The notes under the pieces: model-generated
The model's input: only the letters and a program-made list of their open reading frames with translations
Databases searched by the model: none
Told to the model about the DNA's origin: nothing
Part shown: positions 8,869 to 16,377 of the stretch, piece after piece
Layout: each line of letters opens with the position of its first letter
How positions within the stretch are numbered: position 1 is the stretch's first letter
Program-made: the position numbers and the translations under genes
Source of the DNA: Verrucomicrobiia bacterium
GTDB taxonomy: Bacteria > Verrucomicrobiota > Verrucomicrobiia > Verrucomicrobiales > Akkermansiaceae
Assembly: GCA_030430455.1 (NCBI GenBank)
Contig: JAUIJB010000024.1
Location: 1-44,438 of the forward strand
Length of the DNA stretch: 44,438 nt
Direction: 5' to 3'

Positions 8869-9600
8869 TCAGAGCGGCTTGAAGGTCACCAGGAAGACCA
8901 TGTCCTGGAGGTCGTAGCCGATGCTGGTGCGCTGCCTTTCGGTGTGGGTCAGCTCCATCATGACGATCATGTCCATCGGGCCGATGCGGACCTTGCCGCT
9001 GGCATCGAGGTAAGGCTTGATGAAGTCCTCGAGGGTGGGGACGGAGGCGACGTCGAAGGTCGTCGGCACCCGGTCGCCGTTCTTGAGCACGCGGACGTTG
9101 GTGGTGCCGTCGCTCGAGTTGTAGAAATTGCTCCAGCGGCGGTTGTAGTAGTAGTGGCCGCCGAAGCGCAGCCGGCTGTTGGCATCGACGATGTCGGAGA
9201 AGACCACCTTGTTCTGCTCCACGTCCGGGTTGGTGCCGGAGAAGAGCGTTTGCCAGCTGCCTCTGTTGTAGCGGAACAGGCCCTCGGTGTGGACGAAGCT
9301 GAAGCCGCCCCTGCTGCTGCTGGAGGTCACCCCGGCACCGAGCGCGCGGATCTCCATGCGGATCCGCTCCTTCGGGATGATGGTGCCCGGCGGGTCGACC
9401 TCGACGTATTCGTCGATCTGGCTCGGGTAATCGATGTTCCATGTCAGGGTGGGCAGGCCGCCAAGGCGAACGACGCTCGACGAGGCGGAGATCTGGCCGG
9501 TCGGGCCCTGGGATGTATCGGCGGTGGCCAGGCCAACCGCCGCGAGAGCGCTGGGAAGAATCGCGAGGACGCGACTCACCCGGGGACGGGGGGATTTCAT
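8869..9600 (-). CDS. Exported protein of unknown function (first gene of a three-gene cluster)
   Basis: This 243-residue protein begins at the ATG giving MKSPRPRVSRVLAILPSALA, a signal peptide with cleavage expected near GLATA-DT; an ATG further upstream would add a proline-rich leader that does not look like a signal peptide. The mature protein is rich in Ser, Gly and aromatic residues, with the stretches TLTWNIDYPSQIDEYVEV and GGHYYYNRRWSNFYNSS, and ends in hydrophobic FLVTFKPL. A beta-rich surface protein is the likeliest reading. It is the first gene of the cluster, and its promoter should lie in the 9601-9843 interval shared with the divergent lipoprotein gene. No family is recognised. 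Confidence 0.75.
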   Translation of the reverse strand: MKSPRPRVSRVLAILPSALAAVGLATADTSQGPTGQISASSSVVRLGGLPTLTWNIDYPSQIDEYVEVDPPGTIIPKERIRMEIRALGAGVTSSSSRGGFSFVHTEGLFRYNRGSWQTLFSGTNPDVEQNKVVFSDIVDANSRLRFGGHYYYNRRWSNFYNSSDGTTNVRVLKNGDRVPTTFDVASVPTLEDFIKPYLDASGKVRIGPMDMIVMMELTHTERQRTSIGYDLQDMVFLVTFKPL

Positions 9601-9723
9601 GTTGTGGGGGGGTGGTTGGGGGAGAACGGCGAGCCAGCCGGGGGGCTGGGTCGTCGGACCGGAGGGGGTTCCGATCCCCACCATCATCCACGATTTCGGA
9701 AAGAATGGAAGATCGAACTATTA

Positions 9724-9739
9724 ACGTAATCACGTAATC
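9724..9739. repeat. Tandem 8-bp repeat in a divergent promoter region
   Basis: ACGTAATC occurs twice in direct succession within an A+T-rich patch in the 243-bp interval between two divergent genes. On the minus strand it reads GATTACGTGATTACGT followed by TAATAG, which could serve as a -10-like element for the secreted-protein cluster. It may be an operator overlapping the promoter; this is inference. Confidence 0.4.
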
Positions 9740-9843
9740 CGGCACTCGAAGCGTCTTCCCGGGAGGCAGGGCATGCGGCGGAATGCTTGATTTTCCGGGG
9801 CTTGCGCCGTGACAGGGCCGTTTCCTTGGGTAGTTTGGGAATT

Positions 9844-10386
9844 GTGATCCGGAAAACCCTGCTTTTGCTGGTTCTTGGTGCTGGAGCGCTGGTTTTTTCC
9901 TCCTGCGCCACCTGCTGGTCGGGGGGGATTCCGCTGCGGCCCACCGAGGTCGAGGGCCACCGCCAGGCGCTGGCGGACTTTGGTCCGACCGATGACCTCA
10001 GGATCCACAAGGGTCTGGCGCACCCGGTGAGCGAGAAGCGACTCTACGCCAGGCAGGTCGAGCGGGGCGGCTGGATCGAGGTGCACGGCTTCAAGTTCGA
10101 GGCCGAGCCGGCCGAGTTTCCGCAGTCGACGGCCGAGGAGGTCCTCGACCTCTATCGCGACCTCGATTCCCACCAGGCCTGGGGTCCCAAGACGAAGTGC
10201 GCCGGCTTCCACCCGGACTGGGTCCTGCTGTGGAACCAGGGTGAGCGGCTGCGGGCGCTGCAGATCTGCTACGGCTGCCACGAGTGGAAATTCTTCGGGC
10301 CGGACGGCAAGCGGATCCTCAGCGACATCTCGGAGACGGCCTACTTCGGGCCGCTGACCAAGCTGCTCCCGAAGGAGGAGCGATGA
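9844..10386 (+). CDS. Lipoprotein of unknown function with a CxxCH motif
   Basis: The start is taken at a GTG that places a lipoprotein signal (MIRKTLLLLVLGAGALVFSSC) at the N-terminus, with Cys21 as the lipidated residue; the upstream in-frame ATG would add a charged leader. The mature protein of about 160 residues is hydrophilic and has no membrane segments. Near the C-terminus it carries ICYGCHEWKFFGPDG, which contains a CxxCH sequence like a c-type haem site. No downstream Met ligand is obvious, and the cysteines could instead bind metal or form a disulphide. Family not recognised. It is divergent from the secreted-protein cluster and lies 56 nt upstream of the phosphatase gene, possibly in one transcript. 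Confidence 0.7.
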   Translation: MIRKTLLLLVLGAGALVFSSCATCWSGGIPLRPTEVEGHRQALADFGPTDDLRIHKGLAHPVSEKRLYARQVERGGWIEVHGFKFEAEPAEFPQSTAEEVLDLYRDLDSHQAWGPKTKCAGFHPDWVLLWNQGERLRALQICYGCHEWKFFGPDGKRILSDISETAYFGPLTKLLPKEER

Positions 10387-10401
10387 GCGGTAGGCATGAA
10401 T

Positions 10402-10419
10402 CGGTTTGCGGAGAAACCG
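10402..10419 (+). terminator. Weak hairpin between the lipoprotein and phosphatase genes
   Basis: CGGTTT, a 6-nt loop and AAACCG form a short stem 16 nt after the lipoprotein stop. There is no U-run after it, so it may attenuate transcription rather than terminate it. Confidence 0.3.
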
Positions 10420-10442
10420 GATCGTTGATTCATTAGACGACC

Positions 10443-12062
10443 ATGGCAGAAGAGCGGGAAGGTGCTGCATTCGACGCCGACCACCAGGGTCGGCTCGACC
10501 TCGCCCTGCGGGCCTCGAACGAGGGGATCTGGGACTGGTGGACCGACCGCCGGGAGATCTACTTCTCGCGCCGGATCCTCGAGTTCCTCGAGTGCGGCGA
10601 CCGGACCGCTCCGAATCCCTTCCTGCCGCCGCACGAGATGGTCCACGAGGACGACCGCGACCGCTTCGCCTCGGCGCTGCGCTCGGCGCTCGACGCCGGC
10701 GGGCCGGAGTTGTTCGCGATCGACTGCCGGATGCGCAGTGGCGGTGGCCGCTGGCGCTGGATGCGGGTGCGCGGGACGGTGGTTCGCGACCGCCAGGGCC
10801 TGGCGGTGCGCATCGCGGGCTCGATGATCGACATCTCGCGGCGCAAGGCGGCCGAGGCCCAGATCGAGGAGGAGCGCCACATGCTCAAGACCCTGATCGA
10901 GCACGTGCCGCTGATGATCTACTTCAAGGACCTCCAGTCGCGCTTCGTCGTGGTGAACCAGAAGATGGCGAACTGGAACGGCGCCCAACTGCCGGAGGAG
11001 ATGATCGGCAAGCACGACCGCGACATCTTCGCCGCCGAGCACTGGGAGGAGGCTGCGGCCGACGAGAAGCAGGTCATGGCCAGCGGCGAGGCCATCATCG
11101 ACAAGCTCGAGCGCGAGGTCCGCGAGGCCGAGGGCGAGAGGGACACCTTCGTGCTGACCTCGAAGTTCCCGTGGTTCAACCGCCACGGCGAGATCAAGGG
11201 GACCTTCGGGGTCTCCAGCGACGTCACCGAGCTGGTCGAGGCGCAGAAGGCGACCTCGCAGCTGGCCGCCGAGCTGGCGATCCGCAACCAGAACTACGAG
11301 GAGGAGGTCCAGCTGGCGCGTGAGATCCAGCAGGCGCTCGCCAACTCGCAGTTCCCGGCGATCCAGCAGAACGGCAACAAGCTGCGCTTCGGCGCCCGCT
11401 ACCTGCCGATCTCCGGGCTCGCGGGGGACTTCTACGAGGTGGTGAAGATCTCCGACCGCGTGGCCGGGCTGCTGATCTGCGACGTGATGGGCCACGGCGT
11501 GCGCTCGGCCCTGGTGGTGGCGATGCTGCGCGGCCTGCTCGAGAAGCAGCGCCGCAGCGCGGCGCGGCCGACGACCTACCTGAGCGGCCTGAACAACGGC
11601 CTGCAGTCGATCCTCCAGCGCGCCGGGGCGACCATGTTCGCCACCGCCTTCTACGCGGTGATCGACCTCGATGCCGGGGTGATGCGCTACGCCTGCGCCG
11701 GCCACCCGGGGGCGATCGTGATCGACCGCGAGGGTGGCGTGCGCCAGCTCTGCGCCCGCCGCGACGAGCGCGGTCCGGGCCTCGGCCTGATGGCGAGGGC
11801 GAAGTTTCCCCAGGGCGAAATTCCGCTCTCCAAGGTGAGCCGCCTGCTGAGCTTCACCGACGGCATCCTCGAGGCGGAGAACGAGGATCAGGAGCAGTTC
11901 CTCGAGGAGCGCCTGCTGGAGGAGGTCGCCGGTCGCTCGGACCAGACGCTCGAGGAACTCCTCGATGGCATCCTTTCCAAGGTGCTGTCCTTCGCCGACG
12001 GCAACCACTTCGACGACGACGTCTGCCTGCTGGGGGTCGAGGTCGCCCGGCACCGCAGCTGA
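10443..12062 (+). CDS. PAS-PAS-SpoIIE serine phosphatase (RsbU-type signalling protein)
   Basis: This 539-residue cytoplasmic protein combines two PAS sensor domains (about residues 15-135 and 140-270, each followed by PAC-like motifs such as GSMIDISRRKAAEAQ and GVSSDVTELVEAQK), a coiled-coil linker (270-310) and a PPM/SpoIIE phosphatase domain (about 310-535). Metal-binding motifs are present: GDFYEVV near residue 328, CDVMGHG near 345, and DDDVCLLGVE near the C-terminus. Such proteins sense a signal through PAS and dephosphorylate an anti-sigma-factor antagonist (STAS protein) in a partner-switching pathway. There are no membrane segments, so the signal is probably cytoplasmic. No anti-sigma or STAS gene is nearby. 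The ATG start has no strong Shine-Dalgarno sequence. Confidence 0.9.
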   Translation: MAEEREGAAFDADHQGRLDLALRASNEGIWDWWTDRREIYFSRRILEFLECGDRTAPNPFLPPHEMVHEDDRDRFASALRSALDAGGPELFAIDCRMRSGGGRWRWMRVRGTVVRDRQGLAVRIAGSMIDISRRKAAEAQIEEERHMLKTLIEHVPLMIYFKDLQSRFVVVNQKMANWNGAQLPEEMIGKHDRDIFAAEHWEEAAADEKQVMASGEAIIDKLEREVREAEGERDTFVLTSKFPWFNRHGEIKGTFGVSSDVTELVEAQKATSQLAAELAIRNQNYEEEVQLAREIQQALANSQFPAIQQNGNKLRFGARYLPISGLAGDFYEVVKISDRVAGLLICDVMGHGVRSALVVAMLRGLLEKQRRSAARPTTYLSGLNNGLQSILQRAGATMFATAFYAVIDLDAGVMRYACAGHPGAIVIDREGGVRQLCARRDERGPGLGLMARAKFPQGEIPLSKVSRLLSFTDGILEAENEDQEQFLEERLLEEVAGRSDQTLEELLDGILSKVLSFADGNHFDDDVCLLGVEVARHRS

Positions 12063-12097
12063 GGCCGGCAACTCGTCCTCGTTCTCGTTCCAAGCCA

Positions 12098-12121
12098 AGC
12101 CGGGCCAAGCCGTCCCCGGCT
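12098..12121. terminator. Hairpin between convergent genes
   Basis: AGCCGGG, a 10-nt loop and CCCGGCT form a stem in the 169-bp gap between the phosphatase gene and coaC, which run towards each other. No U-tract follows on either strand, so it is only a candidate bidirectional terminator. Confidence 0.3.
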
Positions 12122-12231
12122 CAGGTGCCATCAAGGACCTTGGACGAACCATACCAAGTCAAGGAAGCCGTTGGACCCTGTGCGGCCATCCCACCCGACC
12201 AGGAGAGTCAGGATGTTTCACTGACACGGTA

Positions 12232-12771
12232 TCAGGTCGCCCCCAGCTCCGCGATCGCCGCGAGGATTTCTTCGACCTCGGCCATCCGGCCGATGCCCTC
12301 GTAGCCGCAGGCGAGGTCGCCGCTGGCCGGGCCGATGAAGTGGCAGCCGTCCTCACCGAGCCGGGTGACGTTGCGGCGGGTCGCCGGGTGCTCCCACATC
12401 TTGCCGTTCATCGCCGGGGCGAGCAGCACGGGGGTCGTGCGCGGCAGGGCGAGGTAGATCGACGAAAGCGGGTCGGGTGCCAGGCCTTGTGCGAAGTGCC
12501 CCAGCGTGTTGGCCGAGGCCGGGGCGACGAGGAACAGGTCGGCGGCGTCGGCGAGTTCGATGTGCCCCGGCTTCCAGCTCTGCTTCTCGTCCTCCAGCGT
12601 GACCAGCACCGGCTGGCGGGTCAGCGTCTGCAGGGTGAGCGGGCCGATGAACTCGGTCGCGGCGCGGGTCATCACCGCGTGCACCTCGTGGCCTTCCTTC
12701 ATCAGCCGCGAGGCGAGGTCGGCCGCCTTGTAGGCGGCGATCGATCCGGTGATGCCGAGGACGAGGTTCAT
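12232..12771 (-). CDS. coaC: Phosphopantothenoylcysteine decarboxylase (CoaC-type flavoprotein)
   Basis: This enzyme decarboxylates 4'-phospho-N-pantothenoylcysteine to 4'-phosphopantetheine in coenzyme A synthesis, using FMN. The 179-residue protein has the flavoprotein start GITGSIAAYKAADL, the active-site His in PGHIELADAAD, the APAMNGKMWEHPA motif and the catalytic Cys region GDLACGYEGIGRM. It matches only the CoaC half of the usual bifunctional CoaBC (about 400 residues); the synthetase half is absent and no frameshift remnant is seen downstream, so CoaB must be encoded elsewhere. Its ATG overlaps the gmk stop as ATGA, indicating translational coupling. This pairing echoes the common gmk-rpoZ-coaBC order, with rpoZ missing. 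Confidence 0.92.
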   Translation of the reverse strand: MNLVLGITGSIAAYKAADLASRLMKEGHEVHAVMTRAATEFIGPLTLQTLTRQPVLVTLEDEKQSWKPGHIELADAADLFLVAPASANTLGHFAQGLAPDPLSSIYLALPRTTPVLLAPAMNGKMWEHPATRRNVTRLGEDGCHFIGPASGDLACGYEGIGRMAEVEEILAAIAELGAT

Positions 12772-13364
12772 GACTTCTGGATGCGGGACACGCGCAGGCG
12801 CTCGGCGACGAGCAGGGCCTTGAAGCGAGTGTAGTCCTCCTCGCGGGTGGTGGAAAGCAGGCGGTAGGAGTACTCCGGCCAGTGGGAGGTCTCCTCGATG
12901 GCATTGCGCAGGCGCAGCGCGATCACTTCCGCGCTGTCGGTCCCGCGGCCGGTCAGGCGGGCCTCCAGCTCGCGCTCGTCCGGCGGCATGACGAAGAGGT
13001 CGACCAGTGCGGTGCGGATCACCGGGTCCTGGCAGGCGCGCACCTGGGAGGCGCCCTGGACGTCGATGTCCATCACCACGTCGCGCCCGGCGGCGAGCCG
13101 GCCGACGACCTCGCTGCGCAGCGTGCCGTAGAAGTTGCTGTGGACCTCGGCGTGCTCGAGGAACTCGCCGGCATCGACCCGGCGGGCGAACTCGTCGCGG
13201 TCGAGGAAGTGGTACTCGCGGCCGTCGACCTCGCCCTCGCGCGGCGGGCGGGTGGTGCAGGAGACCGAGAAGTCGGCGGCGCCCTCCGACTCGAGGCGCC
13301 GGCAGAGCGTGGATTTCCCGGAACCCGAGGGACCGGAGACGAGGAGCAGGATGCCGCTGCGCAT
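12768..13364 (-). CDS. gmk: Guanylate kinase
   Basis: It phosphorylates GMP (and dGMP) to the diphosphate with ATP, an essential step in guanine nucleotide supply. The 198-residue length is typical. The P-loop GPSGSGKST lies at residues 11-19; the GMP-binding elements SCTTRPPREGEVDGREYHF and the Tyr in FYGT follow, as does the MDIDVQGASQVR segment near residue 95. Start is the ATG preceding RSGILLLVSG. It is the first gene of the gmk-coaC pair and overlaps coaC by 4 nt. GC-rich hairpins lie in the 64-nt gap between it and the upstream oxygenase gene. Confidence 0.96.
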   Translation of the reverse strand: MRSGILLLVSGPSGSGKSTLCRRLESEGAADFSVSCTTRPPREGEVDGREYHFLDRDEFARRVDAGEFLEHAEVHSNFYGTLRSEVVGRLAAGRDVVMDIDVQGASQVRACQDPVIRTALVDLFVMPPDERELEARLTGRGTDSAEVIALRLRNAIEETSHWPEYSYRLLSTTREEDYTRFKALLVAERLRVSRIQKS

Positions 13365-13393
13365 GGCCCGGAGAGAGTCGGGACGCCCGGCCG

Positions 13394-13423
13394 CCGGCGC
13401 AAGCCAAAGCTCGGTTGCGCCGG
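13394..13423 (-). terminator. GC-rich hairpin after the oxygenase gene
   Basis: CCGGCGCAA and TTGCGCCGG form a perfect 9-bp stem with a 12-nt loop, a few bases past the stop of the 2OG oxygenase gene and upstream of gmk. A second possible stem (CGGGCCC at 13421-13427 with GGGCCCG at 13435-13441) shares bases 13421-13423, so the two cannot form together. No U-run is present. Confidence 0.4.
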
Positions 13424-13428
13424 GCCCG

Positions 13429-14058
13429 TCAGCCGGGCCCGCGGACGCGGAACCAGCCGGTGATGCTCATCCGCTCGCGCCGCGCCGGCAGCACCTCGTG
13501 CCAGTGGTCGCCGGCGAGGAAGGTCACCAGGGTGCCGAGGCGGGGCTCGACCTGCTCGAAGGGGCCGTCCGTCGCGCCCGGGGTCGTCCACAGCCGCAAT
13601 TGTCCGCCGTCGTCCCCATGCCAGTCCTCGTTGAGGTAGAGGATGGCGGTGACGACCCGGTCGAGGGTGCCCTGGTGACGGTCGAGGTGGGCCTTGTAGA
13701 AGCCGCCGGGCGGATAGATCGCGAAGTGACCCTCGAACGCGAACAGGCCGAGGAACAGCCGGCGGTTGATCTCGAGGCGGAGCTCGTCGAGCCGGGCGAG
13801 GTAGCGCTGCTGGGCCGGCGTGGCGGCGGCCTCGTCGAGCCAGCAGACGTGGTCGCGGCGGATGTCCTCGCGGATCGCCCGCTGCTCGCCGCGGCCGACC
13901 CCGGCGCGGCGGAACCCGCCGTCGTCCCAGGTGGCGAGGCACTCGGCGGCGAGCCGTCGGCACTCCGCCGGATCGAGGAAGTTCGGGACGATGGCCCAGC
14001 CGGTGGTTTCGAGCTGGTCCGCGAGCGGCGGGGTGGGAGCGGATGGTGGCGAGTTCAA
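13429..14058 (-). CDS. 2-oxoglutarate/Fe(II)-dependent oxygenase (prolyl-hydroxylase-like)
   Basis: This 209-residue cytoplasmic protein resembles bacterial prolyl 4-hydroxylase/SM-20-type dioxygenases, which couple 2-oxoglutarate decarboxylation to hydroxylation of a substrate. The iron-binding facial triad can be read as His124 and Asp126 (GGFYKAHLDRH) and His187 (GDHWHEVLP), and Arg196 (RERMSITGWF) is placed to bind 2-oxoglutarate. All are present, so it is probably active. The substrate is not evident; members of this group hydroxylate prolines in proteins such as EF-Tu. The start is the ATG before NSPPSAPTPP. It lies between the M3 peptidase and gmk genes, in the same direction. Confidence 0.87.
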   Translation of the reverse strand: MNSPPSAPTPPLADQLETTGWAIVPNFLDPAECRRLAAECLATWDDGGFRRAGVGRGEQRAIREDIRRDHVCWLDEAAATPAQQRYLARLDELRLEINRRLFLGLFAFEGHFAIYPPGGFYKAHLDRHQGTLDRVVTAILYLNEDWHGDDGGQLRLWTTPGATDGPFEQVEPRLGTLVTFLAGDHWHEVLPARRERMSITGWFRVRGPG

Positions 14059-14160
14059 GCAGCAGCCGGTCCGACGGTGGAGTCGGGCCGGCAGGGAGTG
14101 AGCGCGGTATCAATCAGGTTCGCCCCGGCCCGTCCACTGAAATCGCCGTGGCTGCCGCCC

Positions 14161-16290
14161 TCAGGCGACCTTCCCCGGCAACAGGCCCGAGCGCACCAGC
14201 AGCGGCTCGAGCTGCGGGTCGCGGCCCATGAAGCGGCGGAACAGCTCGTCGACCGGCTCCGAGTTGCCCTTCGAGAGGACGTGCTCACGGAAGGCGAGGC
14301 CGGTCTCCGGGTCGACCACGCCGTGCTCCTGGAAGCGGGTGAAGGCGTCGGCGTCGAGCACCTCGGCCCACTTGTAGGAGTAGTAGCCGGCGGCGTAGCC
14401 GGTCGGTGAGGCGAACAGGTGGCTGAAGCGCCGCACCATGCTCGGCGGCTCGGTCTTCAGCGGCGCGCGGTAGCCGGCGAGGATCTCGCGGTCGACCTCG
14501 TCGAGGTCGCGGCCCTGGTAGCGGTCGAGGTGGAGGTGCAGCTCGAGGTCGAGCTTGCCGAAGGACAGCTGGCGCATGAAGGCGGTGGCGCTCATGTAGT
14601 TGCGCGCGGCCAGCATGCGCTGGTAGAGCTCCTCGGGGATCGCCTCGCCGGTCTCGTGGTGGCGCGCGAAGAGGTCGAGCGAGCGCCGGTCCCAGCAGAA
14701 GTTCTCCATGATCTGCGAGGGCAGCTCGACGAAATCCCACGGGACGTTGGTGCCGGCCAGCGAGCGCACCGGCACCTCGCTCAGCAGGCCGTGGAGGAGA
14801 TGGCCGAACTCGTGGAAGATCGTCTCCACCTCGTTGTGGGTGAGCAGCGCCTGCTTGCCGTCGACCGGCGGGCTCATGTTGCCGGTGATCAGGCCGAGGT
14901 GCGGCTTGCGCGGGTCGCCGTCGAGCGGCGGCAGGCCGGTGTCGAGGCAGTTCATCCACGCCCCGCCGCGCTTCGGCTCGCGCGGGTGCCAGTCGGCGTA
15001 GAACGACCCGAGGTGGTCGCCGCTGGCGGAGTCGAGCAGCTCGTAGAAGGCGACATCCGGGTGCCAGACCTCGACCGCCTCACCGGCGTCGCCGTCATCG
15101 CCGTCATCGCCGTCGGCCGGGTCCTCGCGGAACAGCGCCTCACGGCGGCGGATGGTGATCCCGAACAGCCGCGAGGCGAGCTCGAACAGCCCGTCCATCA
15201 CCTGGTCGACCGGGAAGTACGGCCGCAGCAGCTCGTCATCGAGGTTGTAGTCCTCCTTGCGGCGCTTCTCGGCCCAGTAGGCCAGATCCCAGGGCTCCAT
15301 CGGGCCCTTCTCGCCGCCGGTCTGGCGCGCCTTGTATTCGCAGAGCGAGTCGTATTCCTCGCCGAAGGCGGCCGCGATGCGGTCGTGGAGGTCCTCGACG
15401 AAGTGCAACGCGCTGGCGCCGTCCTTGGCCATGCGGCGCTCGAGGGTCAGGTCGGCGAAGTTGTCGTAGCCGAGGATCCCGGCCTTTTCCTGGCGCAGCT
15501 TGAGGATCTTCCACACCAGCGCGGTGTTGTCGTGCTCGCCCTCGCTGGCGACCCGGGCCGAGGCCTCCCAGACCTGACGGCGGATGTCGTCGTCGTCGAG
15601 GTGCTGCATCACCGGATACATCGACGGGAACTGCAGGGTGAAGCGCCACACCGGCTGGTCGTCGCTGCCGAGGCCCTTGTCGCGGGCGTTGGCGCGGGCC
15701 GCGGCGCGGGCCGACTCCGGCAGGCCGGCCAGCTTCGCCTCGTCGTCGATCACCAGCTCCCAGGCGTTGGTCGAGTCGAGCACGTTCTCGGAGTAGGTCT
15801 TGGTGAGCTTCGACAGCTCGGACTGGATCTCGGCGATCCGCTCCTTGGGTTCCTCCGGCAGGTCGGCGCCGGCCTGGCGGAAGTCGAGCATGGTCTCCTC
15901 GACGAAGCGCCGCCGGACCGGGTCGAGCTCGTCGACGGCGGCCGAGGTGCCGTAGGCGTGGAGGATTGACCACAGGTCGCCGTCGAGCGGGATCGAGGCG
16001 TAGAACTCGGAGACCTCGGGCAGCATCCGGTTGAGCGCCTCGCGCTGCTCCGGGTGGTCGTTGACCGAGTCGAGGTGCTGCAGCCGCCCCCAGCCGCGGT
16101 CGAGCTCCTCGCTGGCCTGCTCGAGCGCGCCGAAGGTCGAGTCGTAGTCCGCCCGGGCCGCGTCCTGGCCACGGATTTCCCCGAGCCGGGCGCGGGCGAG
16201 CTCGAGGGCTTGGCGGATGTCGGATTCGATGCGGTCCGCGCGGAGCGTCGACCATTTCACCTCGAAGTCGTCGGCAAGGAAAGGGTGCAT
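14161..16290 (-). CDS. prlC: M3-family oligopeptidase (oligopeptidase A-like)
   Basis: This zinc metallopeptidase degrades short peptides, including leftover signal peptides, in the cytoplasm. The 709-residue length fits the M3A family (oligopeptidase A/Dcp). The catalytic motif is FHEFGHLLHGLL near residue 490, and the third zinc ligand is probably the Glu in PSQIMENFCW about 28 residues later. The N-terminal domain is helical (ERIAEIQSELSKLTKTYSENV), and an acidic low-complexity insert DDGDDGDAGEA near residue 395 is unusual. Start is the ATG giving MHPFLADDFEVKW; the frame continues upstream but overlaps the divergent Nudix gene there and does not look like protein. No signal peptide. The prlC symbol is by family and could equally be dcp. 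Confidence 0.92.
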   Translation of the reverse strand: MHPFLADDFEVKWSTLRADRIESDIRQALELARARLGEIRGQDAARADYDSTFGALEQASEELDRGWGRLQHLDSVNDHPEQREALNRMLPEVSEFYASIPLDGDLWSILHAYGTSAAVDELDPVRRRFVEETMLDFRQAGADLPEEPKERIAEIQSELSKLTKTYSENVLDSTNAWELVIDDEAKLAGLPESARAAARANARDKGLGSDDQPVWRFTLQFPSMYPVMQHLDDDDIRRQVWEASARVASEGEHDNTALVWKILKLRQEKAGILGYDNFADLTLERRMAKDGASALHFVEDLHDRIAAAFGEEYDSLCEYKARQTGGEKGPMEPWDLAYWAEKRRKEDYNLDDELLRPYFPVDQVMDGLFELASRLFGITIRRREALFREDPADGDDGDDGDAGEAVEVWHPDVAFYELLDSASGDHLGSFYADWHPREPKRGGAWMNCLDTGLPPLDGDPRKPHLGLITGNMSPPVDGKQALLTHNEVETIFHEFGHLLHGLLSEVPVRSLAGTNVPWDFVELPSQIMENFCWDRRSLDLFARHHETGEAIPEELYQRMLAARNYMSATAFMRQLSFGKLDLELHLHLDRYQGRDLDEVDREILAGYRAPLKTEPPSMVRRFSHLFASPTGYAAGYYSYKWAEVLDADAFTRFQEHGVVDPETGLAFREHVLSKGNSEPVDELFRRFMGRDPQLEPLLVRSGLLPGKVA

Positions 16291-16313
16291 GCGGGGATTG
16301 GTAAGGCAGGGCC

Positions 16314-16350
16314 GGGGAAAGGGAACCGCAAAAGCACCGGGGCTTTCCCC
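16314..16350. promoter_or_regulatory. Inverted repeat in the divergent peptidase/Nudix promoter region
   Basis: GGGGAAAG and CTTTCCCC are separated by 21 nt within the 87-bp gap between the divergent M3 peptidase and Nudix genes. It could be an operator acting on both promoters or part of a leader hairpin. No -10/-35 pair is clear. Confidence 0.3.
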
Positions 16351-16377
16351 GCGGGCGATTGCAGGCGAGGATGGGGC

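Noticed and set aside
10341..12152. A 603-codon minus-strand frame opposite the PAS-SpoIIE phosphatase
   Set aside because: It lacks motifs and overlaps a gene with intact catalytic residues on the other strand.
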